Source: Variibacter gotjawalensis (GTDB lineage: Bacteria > Pseudomonadota > Alphaproteobacteria > Rhizobiales > Xanthobacteraceae). Taken from it: a DNA stretch of 64,000 nt. The notes beneath the pieces are model-generated. The model ran no database searches, had not been told where the DNA came from, and saw only the letters and a program-made list of their open reading frames with translations. This document shows, piece by piece, positions 23,722-32,703 of the stretch. The position numbers and the translations under genes are program-made. Position 1 is the first letter of the stretch. The number at the start of each line of letters is the position of its first letter. The stretch lies in contig NZ_AP014946.1 of assembly GCF_002355335.1 (NCBI RefSeq), positions 3,239,501 through 3,303,500 on the forward strand, read 5' to 3'.

Positions 23722-24519
23722 TTACTGCGAGCGCGGAGCCTGACCTTGGCCCTGCTGCTCCATGCGCTTGCGCGCTTCGTCGGCCTTCTTCTGCAGCTCT
23801 TCCTGCAGCTTCTTCTGCTGCTCTTCGAGTGCCTTCGGGTCGGTCGGCGCGCCTTCGTTCGTCTTCGCGAACTCGGCGAGCGGGAATTGGAAGTTTGCCA
23901 CCTGCGCGTTCAGGTTGAACGCCTGCAGCGTCAGGTTCTGCCCTTTCTTGAGGCGGCCGACGAATTCCGGCGTGACTTCGAAGTCAGCCCAGCAGCCGTT
24001 CGGCAGGCAGAAATTGTAAGCGCCCATCATCGGCTCGTTCGCGTCGACCAGCATGCGCGTGCCCTGACGGAGCAGGAGGCCGAGCGGCAGCGTGACGCGA
24101 AGGAGCTTCTTCGGCTCGCCGTCGATTTCGATCAGACCGGCCGAAGCGACGAACTGACCCGAGTCGAGGCGGGCTTCCTTGATCGTGAAGCAAACCTGCT
24201 TCTGCTGCCCCTGCGGACCTTCGTTGCCGCAAACCTTGGTCCACGGCGAGTAGACGAGCGGCGGCGTCTCGGCGGCCTGTTGGCCACCTTGCGCCGGCTG
24301 CTGCTGCGCTGGCTGTTGAGCGGGTTGTTGGGCCGGCTGCTGCGCGGGCTGCTGAGCCGGACGCTGCGGCTGCGCGGGGCGCTGCTGAGCCGGACGCTGC
24401 TGTGCGGGCTGCTGTTGTTGCTGAGCTTGCGCGAAGTCGGCGCTGACAAGCCCGAAAGCGGCTGCCGCACCGAGGCCAAGCGCCAAACGTGCAGACGCGG
24501 TTGAGGTCCGCGAGATCAT
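23722..24519 (-). CDS. IalB-family exported protein with Pro-Ala-Gln repeats
   Basis: A 265-residue protein. A signal peptide (about residues 1-32) is followed by a low-complexity stretch, residues 33-80, built of QQPA and QRPA units. The globular invasion-associated-locus-B domain follows: YSPWTKVCG, KQVCFTIKEARL, the LPLGLLLRQGTRMLVD core and the Cys pair in YNFCLPNGCWADFE. The tail is a charged helix (EEQQKKLQEELQKKADEARKRME). IalB proteins are periplasmic or outer-membrane proteins, named from Bartonella but widespread in non-pathogenic Hyphomicrobiales. The repeat probably spans the cell wall; copy number may vary between strains. Confidence 0.9.
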   Translation of the reverse strand: MISRTSTASARLALGLGAAAAFGLVSADFAQAQQQQQPAQQRPAQQRPAQPQRPAQQPAQQPAQQPAQQPAQQQPAQGGQQAAETPPLVYSPWTKVCGNEGPQGQQKQVCFTIKEARLDSGQFVASAGLIEIDGEPKKLLRVTLPLGLLLRQGTRMLVDANEPMMGAYNFCLPNGCWADFEVTPEFVGRLKKGQNLTLQAFNLNAQVANFQFPLAEFAKTNEGAPTDPKALEEQQKKLQEELQKKADEARKRMEQQGQGQAPRSQ

Positions 24520-24767
24520 CGATATGTTCCCTTTTGTGGCACTCGGGTGCTAACGGCACTCGGGCCGTTGCGCCGCGACAGCTTAACCGCTGTCTCAGCG
24601 CAGAATACGGCGACAGCGTGGCCCCTCGGGAGACTCAACGCGGCCTGAAGTGCCCCTGTGCTAATGTTAGCGCCCTGACGAATCAAGCTGATTTTGCCCC
24701 AATCGCGGGGTTTTATACGGCGCGAGAGCCTCTTCCACCCGGCAAGCTTAAGGCAAAAAAGACCGAT

Positions 24768-26582
24768 ATGGCCGCCTTGACCCGCCGCAACCTCCTCGAA
24801 ACCGCCGCTGCGGTGGCTGTCGCGGCCCCTCTCCTGCGCCTGCCATCCGCGCATGCCTCGGCGGCACGTCACGCCATCGCGATGCATGGCGCTCCGGCGC
24901 TCGGCCCGGACTTCAAGAACTTCGCCTACGCCAACCCGCAAAGCCCGAAAGGCGGCCGGCTGACGCTCGGCCTCCTCGGCACCTTCGACAGCCTCAATCC
25001 CTTCATCGTGCGCGGCCTGCCGGTCCAGCAGATCCGCAGCTATGTCGTCGAGAGCCTATTGGTGCGCGGTCAAGACGAGGCCTTCACGCTCTACGCCGGG
25101 CTCGCGGAAAGCATCGAGACGGACGCGGCGCGCACCTATGCTACCTTCACGATCCATCCGAACGCCCACTTCTCGGACGGCAAGCCCGTCACCCCCGACG
25201 ACGTCATCTTCTCCTGGCGCGTGTTGCAGGAGAAGGGCCGGCCGAACTTCCGCACCTACTACAGCAAGGTCGCGAAGACCGACGTCCAAGGCCGCTCGGT
25301 GCGCTTCGATTTCGGCGGCGCGCCCGACCGCGAGCTACCGCTGATCCTTGGGCTGATGCCGATCCTGCCGCGTCACGCTTTCGACGAGGCGCGCTTCGAC
25401 GAGACAACGCTCGCGCCGATTATCGGTAGCGGACCGTACCGCGTCGGCGAAGTGCGGCCCGGCGAACGCGTGACGCTCACCCGCAACCCCGACTACTGGG
25501 GCCGCGACCTCGCGATAAATCGTGGCTTCTGGAACTTCGACGAAATCCGCATCGACTTCTATCGCGACGCCAACACGCATATGGAAGCCTTCGCGCGCGG
25601 CCTATACGACGTGAGGCCCGAGAACGATCCAGCGCGCTGGGAGCAAGCTTACGATTTCGCCTCCGCACGCGACGGGCAAGTGATCAAAGACATTCTGCCG
25701 AACGGTCAGCCGAAAGGCATGGCCGGTCTCGTGTTCAACACGCGCCGCCCGCTGTTCGCCGACATCCGCGTGCGCGAAGCGCTGACGATCCTGTTTGACT
25801 TCGAATGGATCAACCGCAACTTCTATTTCGATCTCTATCGCCGCACCGGCAGCTACTTCTCGGGCTCCGATCTCTCCGCCTTCGGCCGCCCGGCCGACGC
25901 CCGCGAGCGCGCACTGCTCGGCGCCTTTCCAAAAGCGGTGCGCAAAGACATTCTCGACGGCACGTGGAAGCCGCCGCAGACCGACGGCAGCGGCCGCGAC
26001 CGCGCCCATCTCGCGCTCGCGCTCAAGAAGTTGAAAGAAGCCGGCTGGGTCTTGACCAACGGCGTCCTGCGCAATCAGAAAACGCAAGCCGCTTTCACAT
26101 TCGAAATTCTTGTCGCGACGAAAGAGCAGGAGCGCCTCGCCCTCACCTACGCGCGCGACCTCGCCCGCGCCGGCATCAAAACCGAAGTTCGCATCGCCGA
26201 TCCGGTGCAGTTCGAAGCCCGCCGCAGCAACTACGACTTCGACATGCTGCAATATCACTGGGGCGCGTCGCTCTCGCCCGGCAACGAGCAGGCCTTCTAT
26301 TGGGGCAGCGCGTCCGCCGATCAGGCAGGCACGCGCAATTACATGGGCGCCAAGGAACCCGCAATCGACGCGATGATCGCAAAGCTTCTCGCCGCCGAGG
26401 AGCGCGAGGATTTCGTCGCCGCCGTGCGCGCGCTCGATCGCGTGCTGCTTTCCGGTTTCTACGTCGTCCCGCTGTTCTATCTGCCCGACCAATGGGTGGC
26501 GCGGCAGGCCGCAATCAAGCGGCCCGAGAAGACCTCGCTGAACGGCTATCTCTTCGAAACGTGGTGGCGTCAGCCCGCATGA
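24768..26582 (+). CDS. ABC solute-binding protein, family 5, Tat-exported
   Basis: A 604-residue periplasmic binding protein. It opens with a twin-arginine signal, LTRRNLLETAAAVAVAAPLL, so it is exported folded. The mature part is SBP_bac_5: HAIAMHGAPALGPDFKNFAY, then GTFDSLNPFIVRG, ATFTIHPNAHFSDGKPVTPDDVIFSW and GSGPYRVGEVRPG. The start region resembles the YejA-like microcin/oligopeptide binding subgroup. No permease or ATPase genes are adjacent; instead the stop overlaps (ATGA) a degenerate ANL protein gene. ATG 24768 is chosen because it begins the Tat signal, although its ribosome-binding site is weak. Confidence 0.88.
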   Translation: MAALTRRNLLETAAAVAVAAPLLRLPSAHASAARHAIAMHGAPALGPDFKNFAYANPQSPKGGRLTLGLLGTFDSLNPFIVRGLPVQQIRSYVVESLLVRGQDEAFTLYAGLAESIETDAARTYATFTIHPNAHFSDGKPVTPDDVIFSWRVLQEKGRPNFRTYYSKVAKTDVQGRSVRFDFGGAPDRELPLILGLMPILPRHAFDEARFDETTLAPIIGSGPYRVGEVRPGERVTLTRNPDYWGRDLAINRGFWNFDEIRIDFYRDANTHMEAFARGLYDVRPENDPARWEQAYDFASARDGQVIKDILPNGQPKGMAGLVFNTRRPLFADIRVREALTILFDFEWINRNFYFDLYRRTGSYFSGSDLSAFGRPADARERALLGAFPKAVRKDILDGTWKPPQTDGSGRDRAHLALALKKLKEAGWVLTNGVLRNQKTQAAFTFEILVATKEQERLALTYARDLARAGIKTEVRIADPVQFEARRSNYDFDMLQYHWGASLSPGNEQAFYWGSASADQAGTRNYMGAKEPAIDAMIAKLLAAEEREDFVAAVRALDRVLLSGFYVVPLFYLPDQWVARQAAIKRPEKTSLNGYLFETWWRQPA

Positions 26583-27952
26583 GCGCCACGCAAGAAATCG
26601 CCGCCAGCCTGCCGCGCCTGCTGTCGACTCATGCCGAGGCCGCTCCCGATCGTATCGCGTATGTAGGCCCGTCCGTCGCCGGTGCGTCGTATCTGTCCTA
26701 CGCCGCGATGGCGCGTGCCGTCCGCGCGCTCGCCGGCCGGCTCGGCGCACTCGATCTGCCGCCTGGCTCCCACATAGCAGTCCAACTGCCGAATGTCGCC
26801 GAAGCCATCGTCAGCCAACTCGCGATCATCGCGGCGGGCCATGTCTGCGCGCCGCTGCCGTTGCTGTGGCGGCATGGCGATGCCGCGCAGGCGCTGCGCC
26901 AGATCGAGGCTCGCGCGCTCATCGCATGGTGCGGCACGGCGGCAGCGGCCGAAGCATCGCTCGAGACCGCGCTGCACTCGCCGTCCGTCCGCTTCGTTGC
27001 GGGATTTGGCGCGGCCGTCCCCGACGGCGTCGTCGACCTCGGCGATATCTTTGGGGCCGAAGCCAACGACGACGCGCTGGCTGAAGCCGATCCGCACGCG
27101 GCCGTCTTCGTCACTTTCGAGAGCGAAGCCGACGGCATCGCGGCGGCGGCGCATACGCAGACCGAACTCCTCGCCGCCGCGCTCGATATCCTCGAAGCGA
27201 CACACCTGCCGCCGGCCGCGACGATCCACGCGACAATGATGCTCTCGTCCTTCGCGACCATCGCGGCGACGCTCACGCCGTGGCTAGTCTGCGGCGGCTC
27301 GCTACATCTGAGCGACCCGGCCGAAGCCTGGCAGAGCGGCCACGCCGAGGTGACAGACCTCGCCATCGTTCCGGCTGCATTGCTCGACGAACCGCCTCTC
27401 GCAAAAACGCACCTCGCCATCTGGCGCGCGCCGGAACGCCACGCGACGAGCGTGCCGCATCCCCATCGAACGACTATCGATCTCCTGTCGTTCGGCGAAC
27501 ACGGCTTTGCGGTCCTCCCGCGCCTCGCCGAAGGTTGGCCCGCGCCGCTGCGAATCGGCACGCTCGGCAGCGTCCACCTCAGCCGCAACACGCGCGGCAC
27601 TCTGCTGCTCGGCGGCGCTATGGTGCCGCATGCCGATATCTTCGGCGAATTGCTCGGAGCGGCCGACACCAACATCCCGTGCGAACTCGAAGCCGCAACC
27701 GGGCGCCTCTCACTCTCCGGCGCGCCGATCGGAGTCATCACGGTCGGCGGCTATCGCTTCCCGGCCGCAGCGTTGCACGACGTTGCCGGCAATCTCGAGC
27801 CCGGCTCGACGCTCGCCGCACTGCCGGATCTCATCGCCGGCGAGCGGCTCGCCGGTGTTGCGGCGAATGTCGAAGAGCTGCGCGAGGCGCTCCGCAAAGC
27901 CGGCATCAATCCCTTGGTCGGCCAGGCATTTCGCGAGCGCAACCAAGCCTGA
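26579..27952 (+). CDS. Degenerate ANL-superfamily (acyl-CoA synthetase-like) protein
   Basis: A 457-residue protein whose ATG overlaps the previous stop as ATGA. The N-terminal half follows acyl-CoA synthetases: LLSTHAEAAPDRIAYVGP, YLSYAAMARAVRALAGRLG, HIAVQLPNVAEAIVSQLAIIAAGHVCAPLP. But the ATP P-loop (normally a Ser/Thr/Gly-rich TSGTTGxPKG) is replaced by FVTFESEADGIAAAA. The C-terminal adenylation Lys motif is also missing; the protein ends GINPLVGQAFRERNQA. It probably does not activate substrates in the usual way and may bind ligand or regulate. Coupling with a binding protein suggests a shared ligand, which is inference. Confidence 0.75.
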   Translation: MSATQEIAASLPRLLSTHAEAAPDRIAYVGPSVAGASYLSYAAMARAVRALAGRLGALDLPPGSHIAVQLPNVAEAIVSQLAIIAAGHVCAPLPLLWRHGDAAQALRQIEARALIAWCGTAAAAEASLETALHSPSVRFVAGFGAAVPDGVVDLGDIFGAEANDDALAEADPHAAVFVTFESEADGIAAAAHTQTELLAAALDILEATHLPPAATIHATMMLSSFATIAATLTPWLVCGGSLHLSDPAEAWQSGHAEVTDLAIVPAALLDEPPLAKTHLAIWRAPERHATSVPHPHRTTIDLLSFGEHGFAVLPRLAEGWPAPLRIGTLGSVHLSRNTRGTLLLGGAMVPHADIFGELLGAADTNIPCELEAATGRLSLSGAPIGVITVGGYRFPAAALHDVAGNLEPGSTLAALPDLIAGERLAGVAANVEELREALRKAGINPLVGQAFRERNQA

Positions 27953-28006
27953 CATTGCGGCGCGCGCTTCGCACGCCTACATTCCGCTGAACCTCGGAGG
28001 AACGCG

Positions 28007-28666
28007 ATGGAACCGCTCATGATCGACGTCGTTTCGGACGTCGTTTGCCCCTGGTGCCTCATCGGCAAGAGCCGCATCGAGAAGGCAATCGCGCTGCGTC
28101 CCGACATCAAGACGCAACTGCGCTGGAACCCCTATTTCCTCAACGACTGGATTCCGCGTGATGGCATCTCGCGCGAAGAATACCTCACCAAGAAATTCGG
28201 CTCGGTCGAGCGTTACAAGGAGATTGCGACGCGCATCTCGGCCGCCGCCACCGAGGAAGGCCTCGACTACCAGCTCGAGAAAATCTCGCGCCAGCCGAAC
28301 ACGATCGACTGTCATCGCTTGATCCTGTGGGCCGAGAATGCCGGCGGCGCCGGCAAAATGAAGCAGCGCCTAATGGAGCTTTATTTCTCGGAAGGCGCCG
28401 ACCTGACGGATCGCGAGGTTCTGGTGCAGGCCGCCGTCGATTGCGGCATGGACGGCGATCTGACGCGCCGCCTCCTCGACAGCAACGCCGACGTTGACCG
28501 TGTCACGGCCGCCGCCGAGCAAGCGAAAGAGGCAGGCATTCAGGGCGTGCCGTTCTTCGTCTTCGGCGGCATCATGGCGGTGTCGGGCGCGCAGTCGCCC
28601 GAATATCTCGCAGACGCGATCGGCAAAGCCGCCGAGGAACAGGCCAAGCGCGAGAGCGCCGCTTAG
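28007..28666 (+). CDS. DsbA-family oxidoreductase, FrnE-like
   Basis: A 219-residue thioredoxin-fold protein without signal peptide. The active site is CPWC in VVSDVVCPWCLIGKSRIEKA, near residue 15. The all-helical insert and the cis-Pro loop GIQGVPFFVFGGIMAVSGAQ near residue 180 are typical of the FrnE/polyketide-type DsbA group (2-hydroxychromene isomerase-like). It acts in the cytoplasm on thiols or as an isomerase-like enzyme; the substrate is unknown. Strong GGAGG lies before ATG 28007. It stands 54 bases after the ANL gene and may share its transcript. Confidence 0.9.
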   Translation: MEPLMIDVVSDVVCPWCLIGKSRIEKAIALRPDIKTQLRWNPYFLNDWIPRDGISREEYLTKKFGSVERYKEIATRISAAATEEGLDYQLEKISRQPNTIDCHRLILWAENAGGAGKMKQRLMELYFSEGADLTDREVLVQAAVDCGMDGDLTRRLLDSNADVDRVTAAAEQAKEAGIQGVPFFVFGGIMAVSGAQSPEYLADAIGKAAEEQAKRESAA

Positions 28667-28767
28667 TTACAAGCGCGCGAGCGCCGCGTAGGCGTCACAC
28701 ACAAACGTCTCCACCTCATGGCCCGGCTTGTCCGGGCCATGACGGCGTTTCAATTCAGAGCCCGAGA

Positions 28768-31700
28768 CTAAGCCGCCTTCGCGCGCTCCGCGATCGCCAC
28801 CAACGTGCGCAGGATAAGCAGCGTGCCGGCGAGCCGTTTCTCCGGCTGATCCCAGTTCTCAAAGAACACGACCTTCATGTCCGGCCGCACCTTCGCGGCC
28901 GGGCCTTCCTCGCGGATATACGCGACGAGGCCATCCGGGTTCGCGAACGCGTTGTCGCGGAACTGCAGCACCGCGCCCTTCGGCCCCGCCTCGACTTTCT
29001 CGACATTGGCGCGGCGGCAGAGCGCCTTGATCACAACGATCTTGAGCAGATGCCGTACCTCCTCCGGCGATGGCCCGAAGCGGTCGATCAACTCGGCACC
29101 GAATGCATCGATCTCGCGCTCGTCTTCCAATTCCGAAAGCCGGCGATACAGTGTCAGCCGCACGTTGAGATCGGCGACATACTCTTCCGGCAGCAACACC
29201 GGCGTGCCGATGGTGATCTGCGGCGACCACTTGTCGCTGATCGGCTCGGAGATGCCGGCCTTTAGGCTCATCACGGCCTCTTCAAGCATCTGCTGATAGA
29301 GTTCGTAGCCGACTTCCTTGATGTGACCAGACTGTTCTTCACCGAGCAGATTGCCGGCGCCGCGAATGTCGAGATCGTGCGACGCAAGCTGGAAGCCCGC
29401 ACCGAGCGTATCGAGCGACTGCAGAACCTTGAGCCGGCGCTCAGCCTGCGGCGTGATCTTCTTCTCGGCCGGCAACGTGAACAGCGAGAACGCGCGCAGT
29501 TTCGAGCGTCCGACGCGGCCGCGCAACTGATAAAGCTGCGCGAGCCCGAGCCGGTCCGCACGATGCACGATCAGCGTGTTCGCGTTCGGAATATCGAGAC
29601 CGGACTCGACGATCGTGGTCGACAGCAGCACTTCGTACTTGCCGTCGTAGAAGGCCGTCATGATGTCTTCGAGCACGCCCGGCGCCATCTGCCCGTGCGC
29701 GACCGCGACACGCACCTCCGGCACGTTTTTGTCGAGGAAATCCTTCACGCTCGCGAGGTCTTCGATGCGTGGGCAAACGTAGAACGACTGCCCGCCGCGA
29801 TAACGCTCGCGCAGCAGCGCCTCACGCACGGACAGCGGGTCGAACGGGCTGATGAACGTGCGAACCGTCAGGCGATCGACCGGCGGCGATGCGATGATCG
29901 AGAGTTCGCGCACACCCGTGAGCGCGAGCTGCAGCGTGCGCGGGATTGGCGTCGCCGTCAGCGTCAGCACATGCACTTCGGCGCGGAGCTGCTTCAGCTT
30001 CTCCTTATGGGCGACGCCAAAGTGCTGCTCCTCGTCGACGATGATGAGGCCGAGATCGTTGAACTTAATCGTCTTGCCGAGCAGCGCATGCGTGCCGACG
30101 ATGATGTCGACCTTGCCCTCGGTCAGCTCCTGCTTGGTCACTTTCAGCTCTGCGCTGTTGACGAGACGCGAGGCCTGCGCGACGCGTAGCGGGAAGCCGC
30201 GGAACCGTTCCGAGAATGTCTTGAAGTGCTGCCGTGCGAGCAGCGTCGTCGGCACCACGACCGCGACCTGCTTGCCGCTCATCGCGGTCGCGAATGCGGC
30301 GCGTAACGCGACTTCGGTCTTACCAAAACCGACGTCGCCACAGATCAGGCGATCCATCGGGCGTCCGGCCGCAAGATCGCCGAGAACCGCATCGATCGCG
30401 CCGGCCTGATCTTCCGTCTCTTCGTACGGGAAGCTTGCGCAGAACTCGTCGTAGAGCCCCGCCGGCACCGTCAGCTTCGGCGCTTCGCGCAATTGCCGCT
30501 CGGCCGCAACGCGGATGAGCGCGCCCGCCATTTCGCGGATGCGCTGTTTCATGCGCGCTTTGCGCGCCTGCCATCCGCCGCCGCCCAGACGATCAAGCTG
30601 AACTGTCGTCTCTTCAGAACCGTAACGGCTCAGAAGCTCGATATTCTCGACCGGCAAGAACAGTTTGGCTGCGTCCGCGTAGTGAATTTCCAGGCAGTCA
30701 TGCGGCGCGCCGGTGACTTCGATCGCACGTAAGCCAACGAAACGGCCAATGCCGTGGTCAACGTGGACGACGAGATCGCCATGCGTCAGCGCGCCGACTT
30801 CCTGCAGAAAATCCTGCGCCCGTTTCGATGTGCGCTTGGTGCGAACCAGGCGATCACCGAGAATGTCCTGCTCACTGATGATCGCGAAATCATCGGACTC
30901 GAACCCGCTCTCGAGGCCGACGACGCCGAGCGATACGACATGCTTCGGCTGCTTCAGCGCTTCGGGCCAGGACGGCACCATCGCGAGGTTGTTCAGGCCG
31001 TGCTCGCCGAGTACGTGGCTCATGCGGTCGCGTGAGCCTTCGCTCCATAACGCGACGGCGACACGTTTGCCGCCGCCTTGCAGCTTGTTGACGTGCTTGG
31101 CCAGCGCCTCGAACACGTTGGCGCCCTGCTCCGCACGCTCTGCCGCAAAGTTATGCCCCTGCCGCGTCTCGACATCGACGACGTTGGCGCTCTCCGGCGT
31201 CGCGAAAGCGCTGAGCGATACCGTCGCGCTATCGTCGAGCGTCTTCTTCCACTGCGTGTCCGTCAGATACAGCGCGTCCGGCTTCAGCGGCTTATAGGGC
31301 GGCCCGCTCTGCGCATCCGCGATGATCTCTTTGCGGGCCTCATAGTAGTCCGTGATCGTCGCGAAACGCTCGCGCGCCGCATCTTCGACCATCGCACCAA
31401 GCACGATCGGCGAGTCCGGCACGTAATCGAACAGCGTATCCATCGACGTGTGAAACAGCGGCAGCCAGTGCTCCATGCCGGGGTAGCGCCGGCCTTCGCT
31501 GATCGCTTCGTAAAGCGTGTCGTCGCGCGTCGGCGCACCGAACTGCTCGGTGTAGCGCTGGCGGAAACGGCGGATTGTCTCGGTTGTCAGTTGGAACTCG
31601 GCGACCGGCACGAGATCGAGCGTGCGAAGTTGCCCGACCGTCCGCTGGCTTTCCGGATCGAAGCTACGGATCGTCTCCAGCGTGTCGCCGAAGAAGTCGA

Positions 31701-32286
31701 GCCGGATCGGCAGATCGAGGCCCGGCGGGAACAGATCGATGATGCCGCCGCGCACCGCATAGTCGGCCGGCTCGCGCACCGTAGAGGCGCGCGTATAGCC
31801 GTTGAGTTCGAGCCATTTCACGATGGCCTGCATGTCCAGCATATTGCCGGGCGCGGCCGAAAAGGATTGCGTCGCCACCGCCTGGCGCGGCGGCACGCGC
31901 TGCAGGATCGCGTTGACGGTGGTCAGCAGCACCGACGGCCGCTCACGCCCCGTCACGTTGGCGAGCCGCGACAGCGTCATCATGCGCTGCGCCGAAATGC
32001 TCGCATGCGGCGAGACTCGGTCGTAAGGCTGACAGTCCCAGGCCGGGAACTCGATCACGTCGATATCCGGCGCGAAGAACCCAAGCGCACGCGTCAGCGC
32101 CGCCATGCGGGGGCCATCGCGACAGACCGTAACGAGCGTGATCGCGGGCGCTTTCGGACGCGCCGCGGCAGCACGCGCGAGATCCGCGAGGACGAGCCCT
32201 TCAGCCCCCTCGGTCACGCGCGAGAGAGTGAGGTGGCGTCCCGGCGCCAATAGCTCGGCGGGTGACTTGGAAACTGACTTCGGCAT
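28768..32286 (-). CDS. mfd: Transcription-repair coupling factor Mfd
   Basis: An 1172-residue helicase of normal Mfd length. The UvrB-like N-terminal part (GLVLADLARAAAARPKAP, VIEFPAWDCQPYDRVSPH) is followed by the RNA-polymerase interaction domain (GDLVVHVDHGIGRFVGL). The SF2 motor has Walker A GDVGFGKT near 648, the DEEQHFG box near 750 and QLRGRVGRS motif VI. The C-terminal TRCF domain is present. Mfd removes stalled RNA polymerase at lesions and recruits UvrA. It is seven bases downstream of sdhE on the same strand. Confidence 0.97.
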   Translation of the reverse strand: MPKSVSKSPAELLAPGRHLTLSRVTEGAEGLVLADLARAAAARPKAPAITLVTVCRDGPRMAALTRALGFFAPDIDVIEFPAWDCQPYDRVSPHASISAQRMMTLSRLANVTGRERPSVLLTTVNAILQRVPPRQAVATQSFSAAPGNMLDMQAIVKWLELNGYTRASTVREPADYAVRGGIIDLFPPGLDLPIRLDFFGDTLETIRSFDPESQRTVGQLRTLDLVPVAEFQLTTETIRRFRQRYTEQFGAPTRDDTLYEAISEGRRYPGMEHWLPLFHTSMDTLFDYVPDSPIVLGAMVEDAARERFATITDYYEARKEIIADAQSGPPYKPLKPDALYLTDTQWKKTLDDSATVSLSAFATPESANVVDVETRQGHNFAAERAEQGANVFEALAKHVNKLQGGGKRVAVALWSEGSRDRMSHVLGEHGLNNLAMVPSWPEALKQPKHVVSLGVVGLESGFESDDFAIISEQDILGDRLVRTKRTSKRAQDFLQEVGALTHGDLVVHVDHGIGRFVGLRAIEVTGAPHDCLEIHYADAAKLFLPVENIELLSRYGSEETTVQLDRLGGGGWQARKARMKQRIREMAGALIRVAAERQLREAPKLTVPAGLYDEFCASFPYEETEDQAGAIDAVLGDLAAGRPMDRLICGDVGFGKTEVALRAAFATAMSGKQVAVVVPTTLLARQHFKTFSERFRGFPLRVAQASRLVNSAELKVTKQELTEGKVDIIVGTHALLGKTIKFNDLGLIIVDEEQHFGVAHKEKLKQLRAEVHVLTLTATPIPRTLQLALTGVRELSIIASPPVDRLTVRTFISPFDPLSVREALLRERYRGGQSFYVCPRIEDLASVKDFLDKNVPEVRVAVAHGQMAPGVLEDIMTAFYDGKYEVLLSTTIVESGLDIPNANTLIVHRADRLGLAQLYQLRGRVGRSKLRAFSLFTLPAEKKITPQAERRLKVLQSLDTLGAGFQLASHDLDIRGAGNLLGEEQSGHIKEVGYELYQQMLEEAVMSLKAGISEPISDKWSPQITIGTPVLLPEEYVADLNVRLTLYRRLSELEDEREIDAFGAELIDRFGPSPEEVRHLLKIVVIKALCRRANVEKVEAGPKGAVLQFRDNAFANPDGLVAYIREEGPAAKVRPDMKVVFFENWDQPEKRLAGTLLILRTLVAIAERAKAA

Positions 32287-32292
32287 TCCGGA

Positions 32293-32574
32293 TCAACCCG
32301 CCTGGTGGAACGCCTGCCAGCGGCGGAACAGCGGTGTATCGAATTCGGCATCAACCGGCTGCTCGCCGGTGATCCAGGCGTAGAGCTCCGGGTCCGGAAC
32401 GTCGATCAGACGCTCGAGTTCCGCCATCTCGTCGTCGCTGAACCGCGCGATCTCGGCATCGACGAAGCGGCCCATCACGATGTCCATCTCGCGTGTCCCG
32501 CGATGCCATGCGCGAAACCGCGCCCGCCGCCGCCGCTCGTCTAAAATTTCACCCGCCACAATCGATCCTCGCAA
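32293..32574 (-). CDS. sdhE: FAD assembly factor SdhE
   Basis: A 93-residue helical protein with the SdhE signature RGTREMDIVMGRF; the RGxxE element is Arg25 to Glu29. It goes on ELERLIDVPDPELYAWITGEQPV, typical of the family. It promotes covalent flavinylation of succinate dehydrogenase SdhA in the cytoplasm. The start may instead be the GTG at residue 6 (VAGEILDERRRR). In alphaproteobacteria this gene is commonly found between recG and mfd, as here. Confidence 0.92.
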   Translation of the reverse strand: MRGSIVAGEILDERRRRARFRAWHRGTREMDIVMGRFVDAEIARFSDDEMAELERLIDVPDPELYAWITGEQPVDAEFDTPLFRRWQAFHQAG

Positions 32575-32703
32575 ACGCCGAACGCCCGGACGTGCCGGGC
32601 GAGCACGATATAGCGGCCCCAGACGGCATTGTCAGCGGCAGAAATTGCGCATTTGCTGCGGTGCTGCCATGTCTTGGTACGACTTATCACGCACAACGAC
32701 CAA

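Noticed and set aside
25805-26578. Upstream extension of the ANL reading frame by about 258 codons
   Set aside because: It lies inside the solute-binding protein gene in another frame and is Arg-rich; the ATGA overlap at 26579 gives a better start that matches the family.
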